Program-made: the position numbers and the translations under genes | Notes under the pieces: generated by a model | Seen by the model: the letters and a program-made list of their open reading frames with translations, nothing else | What the model was told of the DNA's origin: nothing | Databases searched by the model: none | Assembly: GCF_026072635.1 (NCBI RefSeq) | Contig: NZ_AP023081.1 | Coordinates: 4,398,501 to 4,462,500, forward strand | Source: Pseudomonas solani | Lineage (GTDB): Bacteria; Pseudomonadota; Gammaproteobacteria; Pseudomonadales; Pseudomonadaceae | Direction: 5' to 3' | DNA: 64,000 bases | Part shown: piece after piece, positions 54,345-62,423 of the stretch | Layout of the letters: each line of letters opens with the position of its first letter | Numbering within the stretch: the first letter of the stretch is position 1

Positions 54345-56945
54345 TTAGGCTTGAACGACCGGGATATTGGCGTTCGCAGCGGCTTCGCGGTACTCGGCGA
54401 TCTGGTCGAAGGACAGGTAGCGGTAAACGTCGGCAGCCATGCTGTCGATGCTCTTCGCGTATTCCATGTACTCCTCGACGGTCGGCAGCTTGCCCAGGAT
54501 GGACGCGACGGCTGCCAGCTCGGCGGAGGCCAGGTACACGTTGGCACCATCGCCCAGGCGGTTCGGGAAGTTACGGGTGGAGGTCGAAACCACGGTGGAG
54601 TTCGACGCTACGCGTGCCTGGTTACCCATGCACAGCGAGCAGCCCGGCATTTCCATGCGCGCGCCGGCCTTGCCGTAGATGCCGTAGTAGCCTTCCTCGG
54701 TCAGTTGGTGCTGGTCCATCTTGGTCGGCGGCGACAGCCACAGGCGGGTCGGAATCGAGCCCTTGACCTTGTCCAGCAGCTTACCGGCAGCGCGGAAGTG
54801 GCCGATGTTGGTCATGCAGGAACCGATGAACACTTCGTCGATCTTGTCGCCGGCAACGGTGGAGAGCAGGCGGGCATCGTCCGGGTCGTTCGGAGCGCAG
54901 AGAACCGGCTCTTTCACGTCGGCCAGGTCGATCTCGATGATCTCGGCGTATTCGGCGTCCTTGTCGGCTTCCATCAGCTGCGGGTTGGCCAGCCAGGCTT
55001 CCATCGCTTGGGCGCGACGTTCCATGGTGCGGGCATCGCCGTAGCCTTCGCCGATCATCCAGCGCAGCAGGGTGATGTTGGACTGCAGGTACTCGGCGAT
55101 GGCCTTTTCCGGCAGCTTGATGGTGCAGCCCGCAGCGGAACGCTCGGCGGAGGCGTCGGACAGCTCGAACGCTTGCTCGACGGTCAGGTCGTCCAGGCCT
55201 TCGATTTCCAGGATGCGGCCGGAGAAGGCGTTGATCTTGCCCTTCTTCTCGACGGTCAGCAGGCCTTTCTGGATGGCGTAGTAGGGGATCGCATGGACCA
55301 GGTCACGCAGGGTGATACCGGGCTGCAGCTTGCCTTTGAAACGCACCAGAACGGATTCGGGCATGTCCAGCGGCATGACGCCGGTGGCGGCGGCGAAGGC
55401 CACCAGGCCGGAACCGGCCGGGAAGGAGATGCCGATCGGGAAGCGGGTGTGGGAGTCGCCACCGGTGCCGACGGTGTCAGGCAGCAGCATGCGGTTCAGC
55501 CAGCTGTGGATGATGCCGTCGCCAGGACGCAGGGACACGCCGCCACGGGTGCGGATGAAGTCCGGCAGGGTGTGGTGGGTGGTGACGTCGATGGGTTTCG
55601 GGTACGCGGCGGTGTGGCAGAAGGACTGCATCACCAGGTCGGCGGAGAAGCCCAGGCACGCCAGGTCTTTCAGCTCGTCGCGGGTCATCGGGCCAGTGGT
55701 GTCCTGGGAGCCGACGGTGGTCATCTTCGGCTCGCAGTAGGTGCCCGGGCGAACGCCGGCTACGCCGCACGCCTTGCCGACCATCTTCTGCGCCAGGGTG
55801 AAGCCCTTGCCGCTGTCGGCGGGCTGTTCCGGCTTCTTGAACAGGTCGGAAGAACCCAGGCCCAGTTCGGCACGGGCTTTCTCGGTCAGGCCACGGCCGA
55901 CGATCAGCGGGATACGGCCGCCAGCGCGGACTTCGTCGAGCAGCACCGGGGTCTTCAGTTCGAAGGTGGTGATGACATCGTCGGTGCCGTGCTTGCACAC
56001 CTTGCCGGCGTGCGGGTAGACGTCGATCACGTCGCCCATGTTGATGTTCGATACGTCGAACTCGATCGGCAGGGCGCCGGCGTCTTCCATGGTGTTGTAG
56101 AAGATCGGGGCGATCTTGGAGCCGAAGCAGAAGCCGCCAGCGCGCTTGTTAGGCACGTAGGGGATGTCGTCGCCGAAGAACCACAGCACCGAGTTGGTGG
56201 CGGATTTACGCGAGGAACCGGTACCGACCACGTCACCGACGTAGGCGACCGGGAAGCCCTTGGCCTTGATCTCTTCGATCTGCTTCAGCGGGCCGATGGC
56301 GCCTTGCTGCTCGGGGACGATGCCGTCACGGGCCATTTTCAGCATGGCCAGGGCGTGCAGCGGGATGTCCGGGCGCGACCAGGCATCGGGAGCCGGGGAC
56401 AGGTCGTCGGTGTTGGTTTCGCCGGTGACCTTGAACACGCTCAGGCTGTACTTGTCAGCGATGGCGGGCTTGCTGGTGAACCACTCGCCAGCGGCCCAGG
56501 ACTCCAGCACGGCCTTGGCGTGGGCGTTGCCAGCCTTGGCTTTCTCGGCTACGTCGTGGAAGGCGTCGAACATCAGCAGGGTGTGCTTGAGCTGTTCGGC
56601 AGCGGTGGCGGCCAGCTCGGCGTCATCCAGCAGCTCGACCAGGGTGGCGATGTTGTAGCCGCCCTGCATGGTGCCGAGGAGTTCGGTGGCGCGCTGTTTG
56701 GAGATCAGCGGGGACTTGGCTTCACCCTTGGCGACGGCGGAGAGGAAACCGGCCTTTACATAGGCCGCTTCGTCCACGCCCGGCGGAACGCGGTTGGTGA
56801 TCAGGTCTACGAGGAATTCTTCTTCGCCGGCCGGCGGGTTCTTCAGCAGCTCTACCAGGCCTGCGGTTTGTTCGGCGTTCAGCGGCTGGGGCACGATACC
56901 CTGGGCGGCACGCTCTTGTACGTGTTTGCGATAGGCTTCAAGCAC
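54345..56945 (-). CDS. acnB: Aconitate hydratase B
   Basis: An 866-residue TCA-cycle enzyme (E. coli AcnB is 865). The N-terminal HEAT-like domain (LEAYRKHVQERAAQGIVPQPL) and swivel domain (VGTGSSRKSATNSVLWFFGDD near residue 240) precede the Fe-S domains, the order that separates AcnB from AcnA/AcnD. Cluster Cys are in GSCMTNIGHFRAAGKL near residue 709 and CSLCMGNQARV near residue 769. Start is GTG, with GAGGG 7 bases upstream; the frame is open further up but without family similarity. Second aconitase-type gene of the window, unlike AcnD in order and function. Confidence 0.96.
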   Translation of the reverse strand: MLEAYRKHVQERAAQGIVPQPLNAEQTAGLVELLKNPPAGEEEFLVDLITNRVPPGVDEAAYVKAGFLSAVAKGEAKSPLISKQRATELLGTMQGGYNIATLVELLDDAELAATAAEQLKHTLLMFDAFHDVAEKAKAGNAHAKAVLESWAAGEWFTSKPAIADKYSLSVFKVTGETNTDDLSPAPDAWSRPDIPLHALAMLKMARDGIVPEQQGAIGPLKQIEEIKAKGFPVAYVGDVVGTGSSRKSATNSVLWFFGDDIPYVPNKRAGGFCFGSKIAPIFYNTMEDAGALPIEFDVSNINMGDVIDVYPHAGKVCKHGTDDVITTFELKTPVLLDEVRAGGRIPLIVGRGLTEKARAELGLGSSDLFKKPEQPADSGKGFTLAQKMVGKACGVAGVRPGTYCEPKMTTVGSQDTTGPMTRDELKDLACLGFSADLVMQSFCHTAAYPKPIDVTTHHTLPDFIRTRGGVSLRPGDGIIHSWLNRMLLPDTVGTGGDSHTRFPIGISFPAGSGLVAFAAATGVMPLDMPESVLVRFKGKLQPGITLRDLVHAIPYYAIQKGLLTVEKKGKINAFSGRILEIEGLDDLTVEQAFELSDASAERSAAGCTIKLPEKAIAEYLQSNITLLRWMIGEGYGDARTMERRAQAMEAWLANPQLMEADKDAEYAEIIEIDLADVKEPVLCAPNDPDDARLLSTVAGDKIDEVFIGSCMTNIGHFRAAGKLLDKVKGSIPTRLWLSPPTKMDQHQLTEEGYYGIYGKAGARMEMPGCSLCMGNQARVASNSTVVSTSTRNFPNRLGDGANVYLASAELAAVASILGKLPTVEEYMEYAKSIDSMAADVYRYLSFDQIAEYREAAANANIPVVQA

Positions 56946-57066
56946 AGTTTTACCCTCATCAGTGGTCCCAAGGAGTTGTCCGGGACGCTCATCCAGGAAT
57001 CCAGCGAACACGTGCGCCGCGCAGCTTTGTGAGCTGCCTGGCCAGGGTTTCGTTGGTTCCATCCAG

Positions 57067-57196
57067 AAGCTGTTTTCAAAGTTTTACGCCGGAAGGAAGG
57101 CCTGATGAGGGCTGGCGCAAGGCACTCGCTGGGGAGTGCCCAACGCCAATTTTCCTGCCGGGTGGACTGTGCTCGTGACGCTTTGAAAACAGCTTC
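57067..57196. repeat. Long-spaced inverted repeat upstream of acnB
   Basis: Sixteen bases, GAAGCTGTTTTCAAAG (57067-57082), recur perfectly inverted at 57181-57196, 98 bases apart. Between them is a nested hairpin, GGCG-CAA-GGCACTC against GAGTGCC-CAA-CGCC (57116-57147). The 400-bp gap 56946-57345 between divergent acnB and the DUF1289 gene holds only this and presumably both promoters. Confidence 0.7.
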
Positions 57197-57345
57197 CAAC
57201 GGACATTGGCGCCTAAAATGGCGGGCCAATTCTAAAGGAAAGCTGAGCCGAAGTTAAGACAAAAGCCCTGGGTTTCTTGGGGTGACCCTGCCTAGACAAA
57301 GGGCTAAGATGCCGGCCTGTTCGTGCTTTCCCAGACCCTCCCGCC

Positions 57346-57822
57346 ATGTCCAATCAGCGCATCAAGACGCCCTGCGTCGGCCTCTGCTCCACCGTCTACG
57401 GGGATCTCGTGTGCCGTGGCTGCAAGCGCTTCCACCATGAAGTGGTGAACTGGAACCTCTACAACGACGAGGAAAAACGCGCCGTCTGGCGTCGTCTGGA
57501 AATCCTCCTGGTCCAGGTGATGACCGCAAAACTCGAGGTTTTCGACGAAGATCGCTTGCGCATGCAGCTGGAGCAACGCCAGGTCCGCTTCGTGCCGGAG
57601 CAGTCCGCCTATTGCTGGGCCTACCAGCTCATCGCCCGTGCCTCGCGCATGATCAACCGCCTGGACGCCTACGGCGTGGCGCTGATGCCCGAGTTCCGCG
57701 GCTGGACGTTGCCGGAGCTGCGCGAGGCCATCGATCGGGAGTTCTTCCTTTTGTCGGAAGCCCACTACGATCGCTACATCGCGCCGCGCTTCCTGCTGGA
57801 GGGAATGGAGAGCCGCGTCTGA
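57346..57822 (+). CDS. DUF1289-containing protein
   Basis: A 158-residue cytoplasmic protein. The N-terminal DUF1289 motif with four Cys, TPCVGLCSTVYGDLVCRGC (residues 8-26), is probably a metal-binding knuckle, followed by the family's FHHEVVNWN block (residues 29-37). The remaining residues are helical and charged, without recognised domain. It diverges from acnB and is followed by a terminator. Function unknown; PAO1 has the same gene here. Confidence 0.85.
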   Translation: MSNQRIKTPCVGLCSTVYGDLVCRGCKRFHHEVVNWNLYNDEEKRAVWRRLEILLVQVMTAKLEVFDEDRLRMQLEQRQVRFVPEQSAYCWAYQLIARASRMINRLDAYGVALMPEFRGWTLPELREAIDREFFLLSEAHYDRYIAPRFLLEGMESRV

Positions 57823-57856
57823 GCCCTCCCTCCATGGCAGCGAAACGCCAGGCACG

Positions 57857-57885
57857 AAAAAGCCGCCCATCGAGGCGGCTTTTTC
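57857..57885. terminator. Bidirectional intrinsic terminator
   Basis: Hairpin AGCCGCC/GGCGGCT with A5 before and T5 after, between the converging DUF1289 and universal-stress genes. Confidence 0.85.
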
Positions 57886-57895
57886 ATGGGGCGGG

Positions 57896-58759
57896 TCAGC
57901 GCTGGGCGACCAGTTCCTCCAGGTGGGCGATGATTTCGTCCGGCTTGAGGACCAGCACGTCGCTTTCCAGCGAGTCCAGCACCACTTCGGCGGTGTTGCC
58001 GATCAGTGCGCCGGAGAGGCCGGTGCGGGCGATGGTGCCAATCACCGTCACCGCCGCCTTGAGCTTGTGGGCAACGTGGGGGATGAGCACGTCGGCCGGG
58101 CCTTCCTCCACGTGCAGGCGCTCGTCGCTGACGTCGAACTCCTCCTGGAAGCTGCGGCATTCGGCGCGGTAGCGCGCCTCGATGCTTTCCTTGAGCTGGA
58201 AGGTCGGGTCCGCTGCCGAGAGCATCGGCGAGGGGTGGGCGCTGATCACGTGCAGGGTGCCCTTGGCCAGCCCGGCGATGTCGTAGCCGTGGCTGATGAT
58301 GCTGGCGTGCAGGGTGCGGTGCTCGCCGTCGCTGTTGCCGACGTCCACGGCCGCGAGAACGATGCCGCCGGTCCAGGGCGTGTCGGTCTTCACCATCAGC
58401 ACCGGGCCGGGGCAGTAGCGCAGCAGCTTCCAGTCGTCCGGCGTCAGCAGGAAGCGCTTCAGCGGGTTGTCCGGCACATGCTGCTTGATCACCAGGCCAC
58501 AGCCTTCGGCCTGCTGCACGGCGATCACGGTCTGGTGCAGGTTTTCGTTCCAGGCCTGCTGGCTGGTCACGCTGTAGCCTTCGCTGGCGAGCGCGCCGGA
58601 CAGGTCGGCGAGGTAGGCGGCGTGATCCGCCTTGCGGTCGCAAACCAATAGGTGCAGGTGCGACTGGGTCACCCCGGCGATCAGTTTGGCGCGCTTGAGC
58701 GCCAGGCCATCGGGGTGGTTCGGATCAACTACCACGAGGATGCTGCGGATGGCTTGCAT
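57896..58759 (-). CDS. Universal stress protein with two UspA domains
   Basis: A 287-residue tandem UspA protein. Domain 1 begins at IRSILVVVDPNHPDGLALKRA; domain 2 from about residue 145 (GGIVLAAVDVGNSDGEHRTL) ends with the G-x2-G-x9-G-type ATP loop seen as VIGTIARTGLSGALIGNTAEVVL. Start at 58759 (MQAIRSIL) has a GGGAG site; the upstream frame is not family-like. Such UspE-type tandem proteins respond to stationary phase or anaerobic stress. Confidence 0.9.
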   Translation of the reverse strand: MQAIRSILVVVDPNHPDGLALKRAKLIAGVTQSHLHLLVCDRKADHAAYLADLSGALASEGYSVTSQQAWNENLHQTVIAVQQAEGCGLVIKQHVPDNPLKRFLLTPDDWKLLRYCPGPVLMVKTDTPWTGGIVLAAVDVGNSDGEHRTLHASIISHGYDIAGLAKGTLHVISAHPSPMLSAADPTFQLKESIEARYRAECRSFQEEFDVSDERLHVEEGPADVLIPHVAHKLKAAVTVIGTIARTGLSGALIGNTAEVVLDSLESDVLVLKPDEIIAHLEELVAQR

Positions 58760-58975
58760 GGTCGTGCTCTCCCTGGAAGACATATAGCTGGAACCACTGT
58801 AGCTGCCCTGGACGCTTCGCGTTCTTGACATATATCAGTGCATCAAGCTGGCTGCGGCCTGCAGCCCCCGTATAATGCTCCGCCATTGCCCGCCCGACCA
58901 GATTGCCATGCCCTTGTCCGCCATCCCCGCCGTTCCGTTTTCCCTCGTCATCGCCCGCCAGGGAGCGCCTCGCCC

Positions 58976-59584
58976 ATGAACCTCCCGGAAATCCACGACT
59001 TCCTTGGCTGCCGCACGCCTGCCGCCTGGGTGGAGGCCGCGCTGGCGGACCAGGAAACCCTGCTGATCGACCACAAGAACAACGAGTACAAGGCGGCGTC
59101 CACCGCCATGGCGCTGATCGCCAAGTACAACACGCGCCTGGACCTGATCAATTTCATGTCGCGCCTGGCCCGTGAGGAGCTGGTCCACCACGAGCAGGTC
59201 CTGCGCATCATGAAGAAGCGTCGCGTGCCGCTGCGCGCGGTATCTGCCGCGCGCTACGCCTCTGGCCTGCGCAAGGTGGTGCGTAACCACGAGCCGGCCA
59301 AGCTGGTGGATACCCTGGTGGTGGGCGCCTTCATCGAGGCGCGCTCCTGCGAGCGTTTCGAAGCGCTGGTGCCGCACCTGGACGAAGAACTGGGCAAGTT
59401 CTACTTCGGCCTGCTGAAAAGCGAAGCGCGCCACTACCAGGGCTACCTGAAGCTGGCCTACCAATACGGCGAGACGGCGGACGTCGATGCGGTGATCGAG
59501 AAGGTCCGCGACGTGGAGCGCGAGCTGATCGAGAGCACGGACGAGGAGTTCCGCTTCCACAGTGGCGTGCCGGTCGCCCAGTGA
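58976..59584 (+). CDS. miaE: MiaE, tRNA-(ms2io6A37) hydroxylase
   Basis: A 202-residue non-haem di-iron monooxygenase that hydroxylates the isopentenyl group of ms2i6A37 in tRNA. Iron ligands are visible as E-x2-H pairs in a ferritin-like bundle: EELVHHEQV near residue 64, FIEARSCERFE near residue 115 and KSEARHYQGYL near residue 150. Start follows CAGGGAGCG. Terminator directly downstream. Confidence 0.93.
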   Translation: MNLPEIHDFLGCRTPAAWVEAALADQETLLIDHKNNEYKAASTAMALIAKYNTRLDLINFMSRLAREELVHHEQVLRIMKKRRVPLRAVSAARYASGLRKVVRNHEPAKLVDTLVVGAFIEARSCERFEALVPHLDEELGKFYFGLLKSEARHYQGYLKLAYQYGETADVDAVIEKVRDVERELIESTDEEFRFHSGVPVAQ

Positions 59585-59602
59585 GCCGACGACACCCCAC
59601 AT

Positions 59603-59632
59603 GAAAAAAGCGCCCCGAGGGGCGCTTTTTTT
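59603..59632. terminator. Bidirectional intrinsic terminator
   Basis: Hairpin AGCGCCCC/GGGGCGCT with A6 before and T7 after, between the converging miaE and SPFH genes. Confidence 0.87.
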
Positions 59633-59647
59633 GTGGCCGGTGAGGGC

Positions 59648-60985
59648 TCAGTCCTTCACTTTCAGGTCCAGCGCCAGGTCACGGGCCGCCTTGGTGGCGA
59701 GCACGCCCATCAGCTGGCCGATCTCGTCCTGGCGGCTGCTGGCGCCGTTCTGCCCGGCGGCCATCATCACGCTGGGCACCGGCGCCTGGGCGGCGGCCTC
59801 GGCCCACACCTTGTTGATGGCGATCAACGCATCGAGCTTGGGCTGCAGCGCGCCGTCCGCCTTGATCACCGCTTCGCGGGCATAGGCTTCGGCGTCGGCG
59901 GTGATCTTGGTGGCCTGGGCGGTGATGCTGGCCTTGTCACGCAGCAGCTCGGCGGTTTGCTTCTCGATCTCGGCACGGCCCTTTTCGCGCTCGGCGTTGA
60001 TGCGCGCCAGCTGCTTCTCGGTCTCGGCCTGGGTGGTGCGCTCGATCTGGTCGCGCAGGGTTTCCTGGCGGCGGGCTTCCACTTCCTTCTCACCGCGGGC
60101 GGTGACCAGCAGCTTCTCTTCCTCTTCCTTCAGGCGGTTCTGCCGGGCCACGGCCAGCTCGGCCAGGGCCTGCTGCACCTTGACCATGCGCTGCTTGTAC
60201 TGCGGGTTGGGGTCGACGTTGGTGATGCGCGCCTCCACCACTTCCACGCCGTATTTGCGGAACTGCTGCTGCTTGCGCACCGGCATGCCCTTGGCGTCGA
60301 TCACCTTCTCGGTGATGAACTGGCTGGCGTTGTTATCGCCGAAGCTGCCCTGCTCGGTGCCGGCCTGGAGGATGGCGGTCTGTTGCGGCACGTGGCCACG
60401 CGGGCCACGCACTTCCTTGCGCTTGATCAGGTAGAGGCCGTCGTTGAGCTGGTTTTCGAACTCGGCGGCGAACTCGCTGCGGGCGCCGGCGTAGAAGTCG
60501 TCGGCGGTCATCAGCGAGGCGGTGGCCTGCAGGGTTTCCTTGATCGCCGGTACCAGCGCGGTGCGGATGAAGTTCTCCGGGTTGCGGTATTCCTGGGCGA
60601 TCTTGAGGAACTGCTCGCCGCTGGGCAGGCGGAAGCGCGCGGAGGACTCCACCTTGGCGTCGACGTTGCCGAGGAAGACGATGGGGAAGGCCTCGATGGT
60701 GGCGCCCAGGGAGTCGTTGTCGCTGGTGTCGTCGATCTGGTTGAGCGCTTCGGTGAGCACCGACTGCACGCTCAGGGCCTTCTTCCAGGGCGTGGCGCGG
60801 CCGAACCACTTGGTGGCGTAGCCGACGTCATCCACCACTTTCTCTTCGCCGAAGATGGTCCGCACGTGGGTGGCGAAGCCGGCTTCGTTGTAGAAGAAGA
60901 TGCCGTTGAACAACACGAAGGCGGCGGCCGTGCCGGCGACGATGCCGACCAGGTACTTGATATAGGGGGAATCGCTGAACGGCAT
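59648..60985 (-). CDS. SPFH/band-7 domain membrane protein
   Basis: A 445-residue protein with one N-terminal TM helix (YLVGIVAGTAAAFVLFNGIFF, residues 10-30), an SPFH-like domain (about residues 60-270) and a long charged coiled coil (about 270-390; LAELAVARQNRLKEEEEKLL, then RQETLRDQIERTTQAETEKQ) rich in Glu/Arg/Lys. This is the prohibitin/HflK-like layout: a membrane scaffold facing one side of the inner membrane. No partner gene such as NfeD is next to it. Specific role unknown. Confidence 0.82.
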   Translation of the reverse strand: MPFSDSPYIKYLVGIVAGTAAAFVLFNGIFFYNEAGFATHVRTIFGEEKVVDDVGYATKWFGRATPWKKALSVQSVLTEALNQIDDTSDNDSLGATIEAFPIVFLGNVDAKVESSARFRLPSGEQFLKIAQEYRNPENFIRTALVPAIKETLQATASLMTADDFYAGARSEFAAEFENQLNDGLYLIKRKEVRGPRGHVPQQTAILQAGTEQGSFGDNNASQFITEKVIDAKGMPVRKQQQFRKYGVEVVEARITNVDPNPQYKQRMVKVQQALAELAVARQNRLKEEEEKLLVTARGEKEVEARRQETLRDQIERTTQAETEKQLARINAEREKGRAEIEKQTAELLRDKASITAQATKITADAEAYAREAVIKADGALQPKLDALIAINKVWAEAAAQAPVPSVMMAAGQNGASSRQDEIGQLMGVLATKAARDLALDLKVKD

Positions 60986-61088
60986 GGTCGCTCCTTGACG
61001 TGAAATCGAAAGCGGCGATGCTGCTGGCCGCGTGCCATCCCGTCAAGGAGAGCCGGCGCGGCCTGCGGAGGAGTTCGCGTTGCGCGGC

Positions 61089-61811
61089 TCAGTCGAGGGC
61101 GAACGGTGCCTGGCGGAAGCCCTGTTCGTCGACTTCCAGGGCCCAGCCCTGGCGATCCCAATCCCCGAGGACGATGCGCTGGGCGGGCAGGCCGCCCACT
61201 TGCAGTTCGTGCACGGCGGGGCGGTGGGTATGACCGTGGATCAGCGTCGGTACGCCCTGTTCGGCCAGCAGGCGCGGGATTTCTTCCGGGGTGACGTCGG
61301 TGATTTCCACCGCCTTCTGCCGGGTCTGCATGCGGCTTTCGCTGCGCAGCTTGCGCGCCAGTTTGTGGCGGGTGGCCAGCGGCAGGTGGCGCAGTATCCA
61401 CAGCACAACGGGGTTGCGCAGGATGCGCCGCATGCGCATGTAGGCCGCGTCGCGGGTGCACAGGCTGTCGCCGTGCATCAGCAGCACCGGGTGGCCGGCC
61501 AGCTCGACGCGGCTCGGGTCCGCCAGCAGGGTGCAGCCGGCCTCGCGGCAGAAGCGCGTGCCGATCATGAAGTCGCGGTTGCCGTGCATCAGGAAGATGC
61601 GCGTGCCGCCATCGGCCACCTGGCGCAGGGCCTGGGCGATGGAGCGTTGGAAGGGGGTCATGGCGTCGTCGCCGATCCAGGCCTCGAAGAAGTCACCCAG
61701 TATGTAGAGCGCTTCGGCCTGGCTGGCGCGGGTCTGCAGGAAACGAAGAAACGCCCGGGTTATATCCGGGCGCTCCTCTTCAAGATGCAGATCGGAGATC
61801 AGCAGGATCAC
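61089..61811 (-). CDS. lpxH: UDP-2,3-diacylglucosamine diphosphatase
   Basis: A 240-residue metallophosphoesterase that makes lipid X in lipid A synthesis, peripheral to the inner membrane. Metal motifs: SDLHLEEERPD at residue 6, GDFFEAWIGDD near residue 38, HGNRDFMIG near residue 76, HGDSLCTRD near residue 111 and HGHTHRP near residue 192. It overlaps the ppiB stop by 4 bases, so the pair is coupled. Confidence 0.96.
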   Translation of the reverse strand: MILLISDLHLEEERPDITRAFLRFLQTRASQAEALYILGDFFEAWIGDDAMTPFQRSIAQALRQVADGGTRIFLMHGNRDFMIGTRFCREAGCTLLADPSRVELAGHPVLLMHGDSLCTRDAAYMRMRRILRNPVVLWILRHLPLATRHKLARKLRSESRMQTRQKAVEITDVTPEEIPRLLAEQGVPTLIHGHTHRPAVHELQVGGLPAQRIVLGDWDRQGWALEVDEQGFRQAPFALD

Positions 61812-62302
61812 TCGACGATCTCGGCCTTCTCGATGATCACGTCTTCGACCGGTACGTCCTGGTGGCCGGACTTCATGGTGGTGGCCACGCCCTTGATCTT
61901 GTTGACCACGTCCATGCCTTCGGTCACTTCACCGAACACCGCGTAGCCCCAGCCCTGCACGGTCGGCGCGCTGTGGTTGAGGAAGCTGTTGTCGGAAACG
62001 TTGATGAAGAACTGCGCGGACGCCGAGTGCGGCTCCATGGTGCGGGCCATGGCCACGGTGCCGACCTTGTTCGACAGGCCGTTGTTGGCCTCGTTCTTGA
62101 TGGAGGCGCGGGTGGTCTTCTGTTTCATGCCCGGCTCGAAGCCGCCGCCCTGGATCATGAAGTTGGAGATCACGCGGTGGAAGACGGTGCCATCGTAGTG
62201 GCCGGCCTTCACGTACTCCTTGAAGTTGGCCACGGTTTCCGGGGCTTTGTCTTCGAAGAGTTCCAGGGTGATGACGCCATGGTTGGTGTGCAGCTTGATC
62301 AT
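61808..62302 (-). CDS. ppiB: Peptidyl-prolyl cis-trans isomerase B (cyclophilin)
   Basis: A 164-residue cytoplasmic cyclophilin without signal peptide. Active-site blocks: DGTVFHRVISNFMIQGG (catalytic Arg) near residue 36, ASAQFFINVSDN near residue 94 and WGYAVFGEVTEGMDVV near residue 117. The neighbours lpxH and glnS match the P. aeruginosa order; it diverges from glnS across 121 bp. Confidence 0.96.
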   Translation of the reverse strand: MIKLHTNHGVITLELFEDKAPETVANFKEYVKAGHYDGTVFHRVISNFMIQGGGFEPGMKQKTTRASIKNEANNGLSNKVGTVAMARTMEPHSASAQFFINVSDNSFLNHSAPTVQGWGYAVFGEVTEGMDVVNKIKGVATTMKSGHQDVPVEDVIIEKAEIVE

Positions 62303-62423
62303 TTCGGTATTCGCTCTGTCGAGAATTCGAAGGCCTGTCAGGGGGTTGACAGCTTCGGCTATGATAAGCGCTTTGATTTGACCGGCCTACCCTGTGCCGC
62401 GCACCCGTAGACCTAAGGATCCC

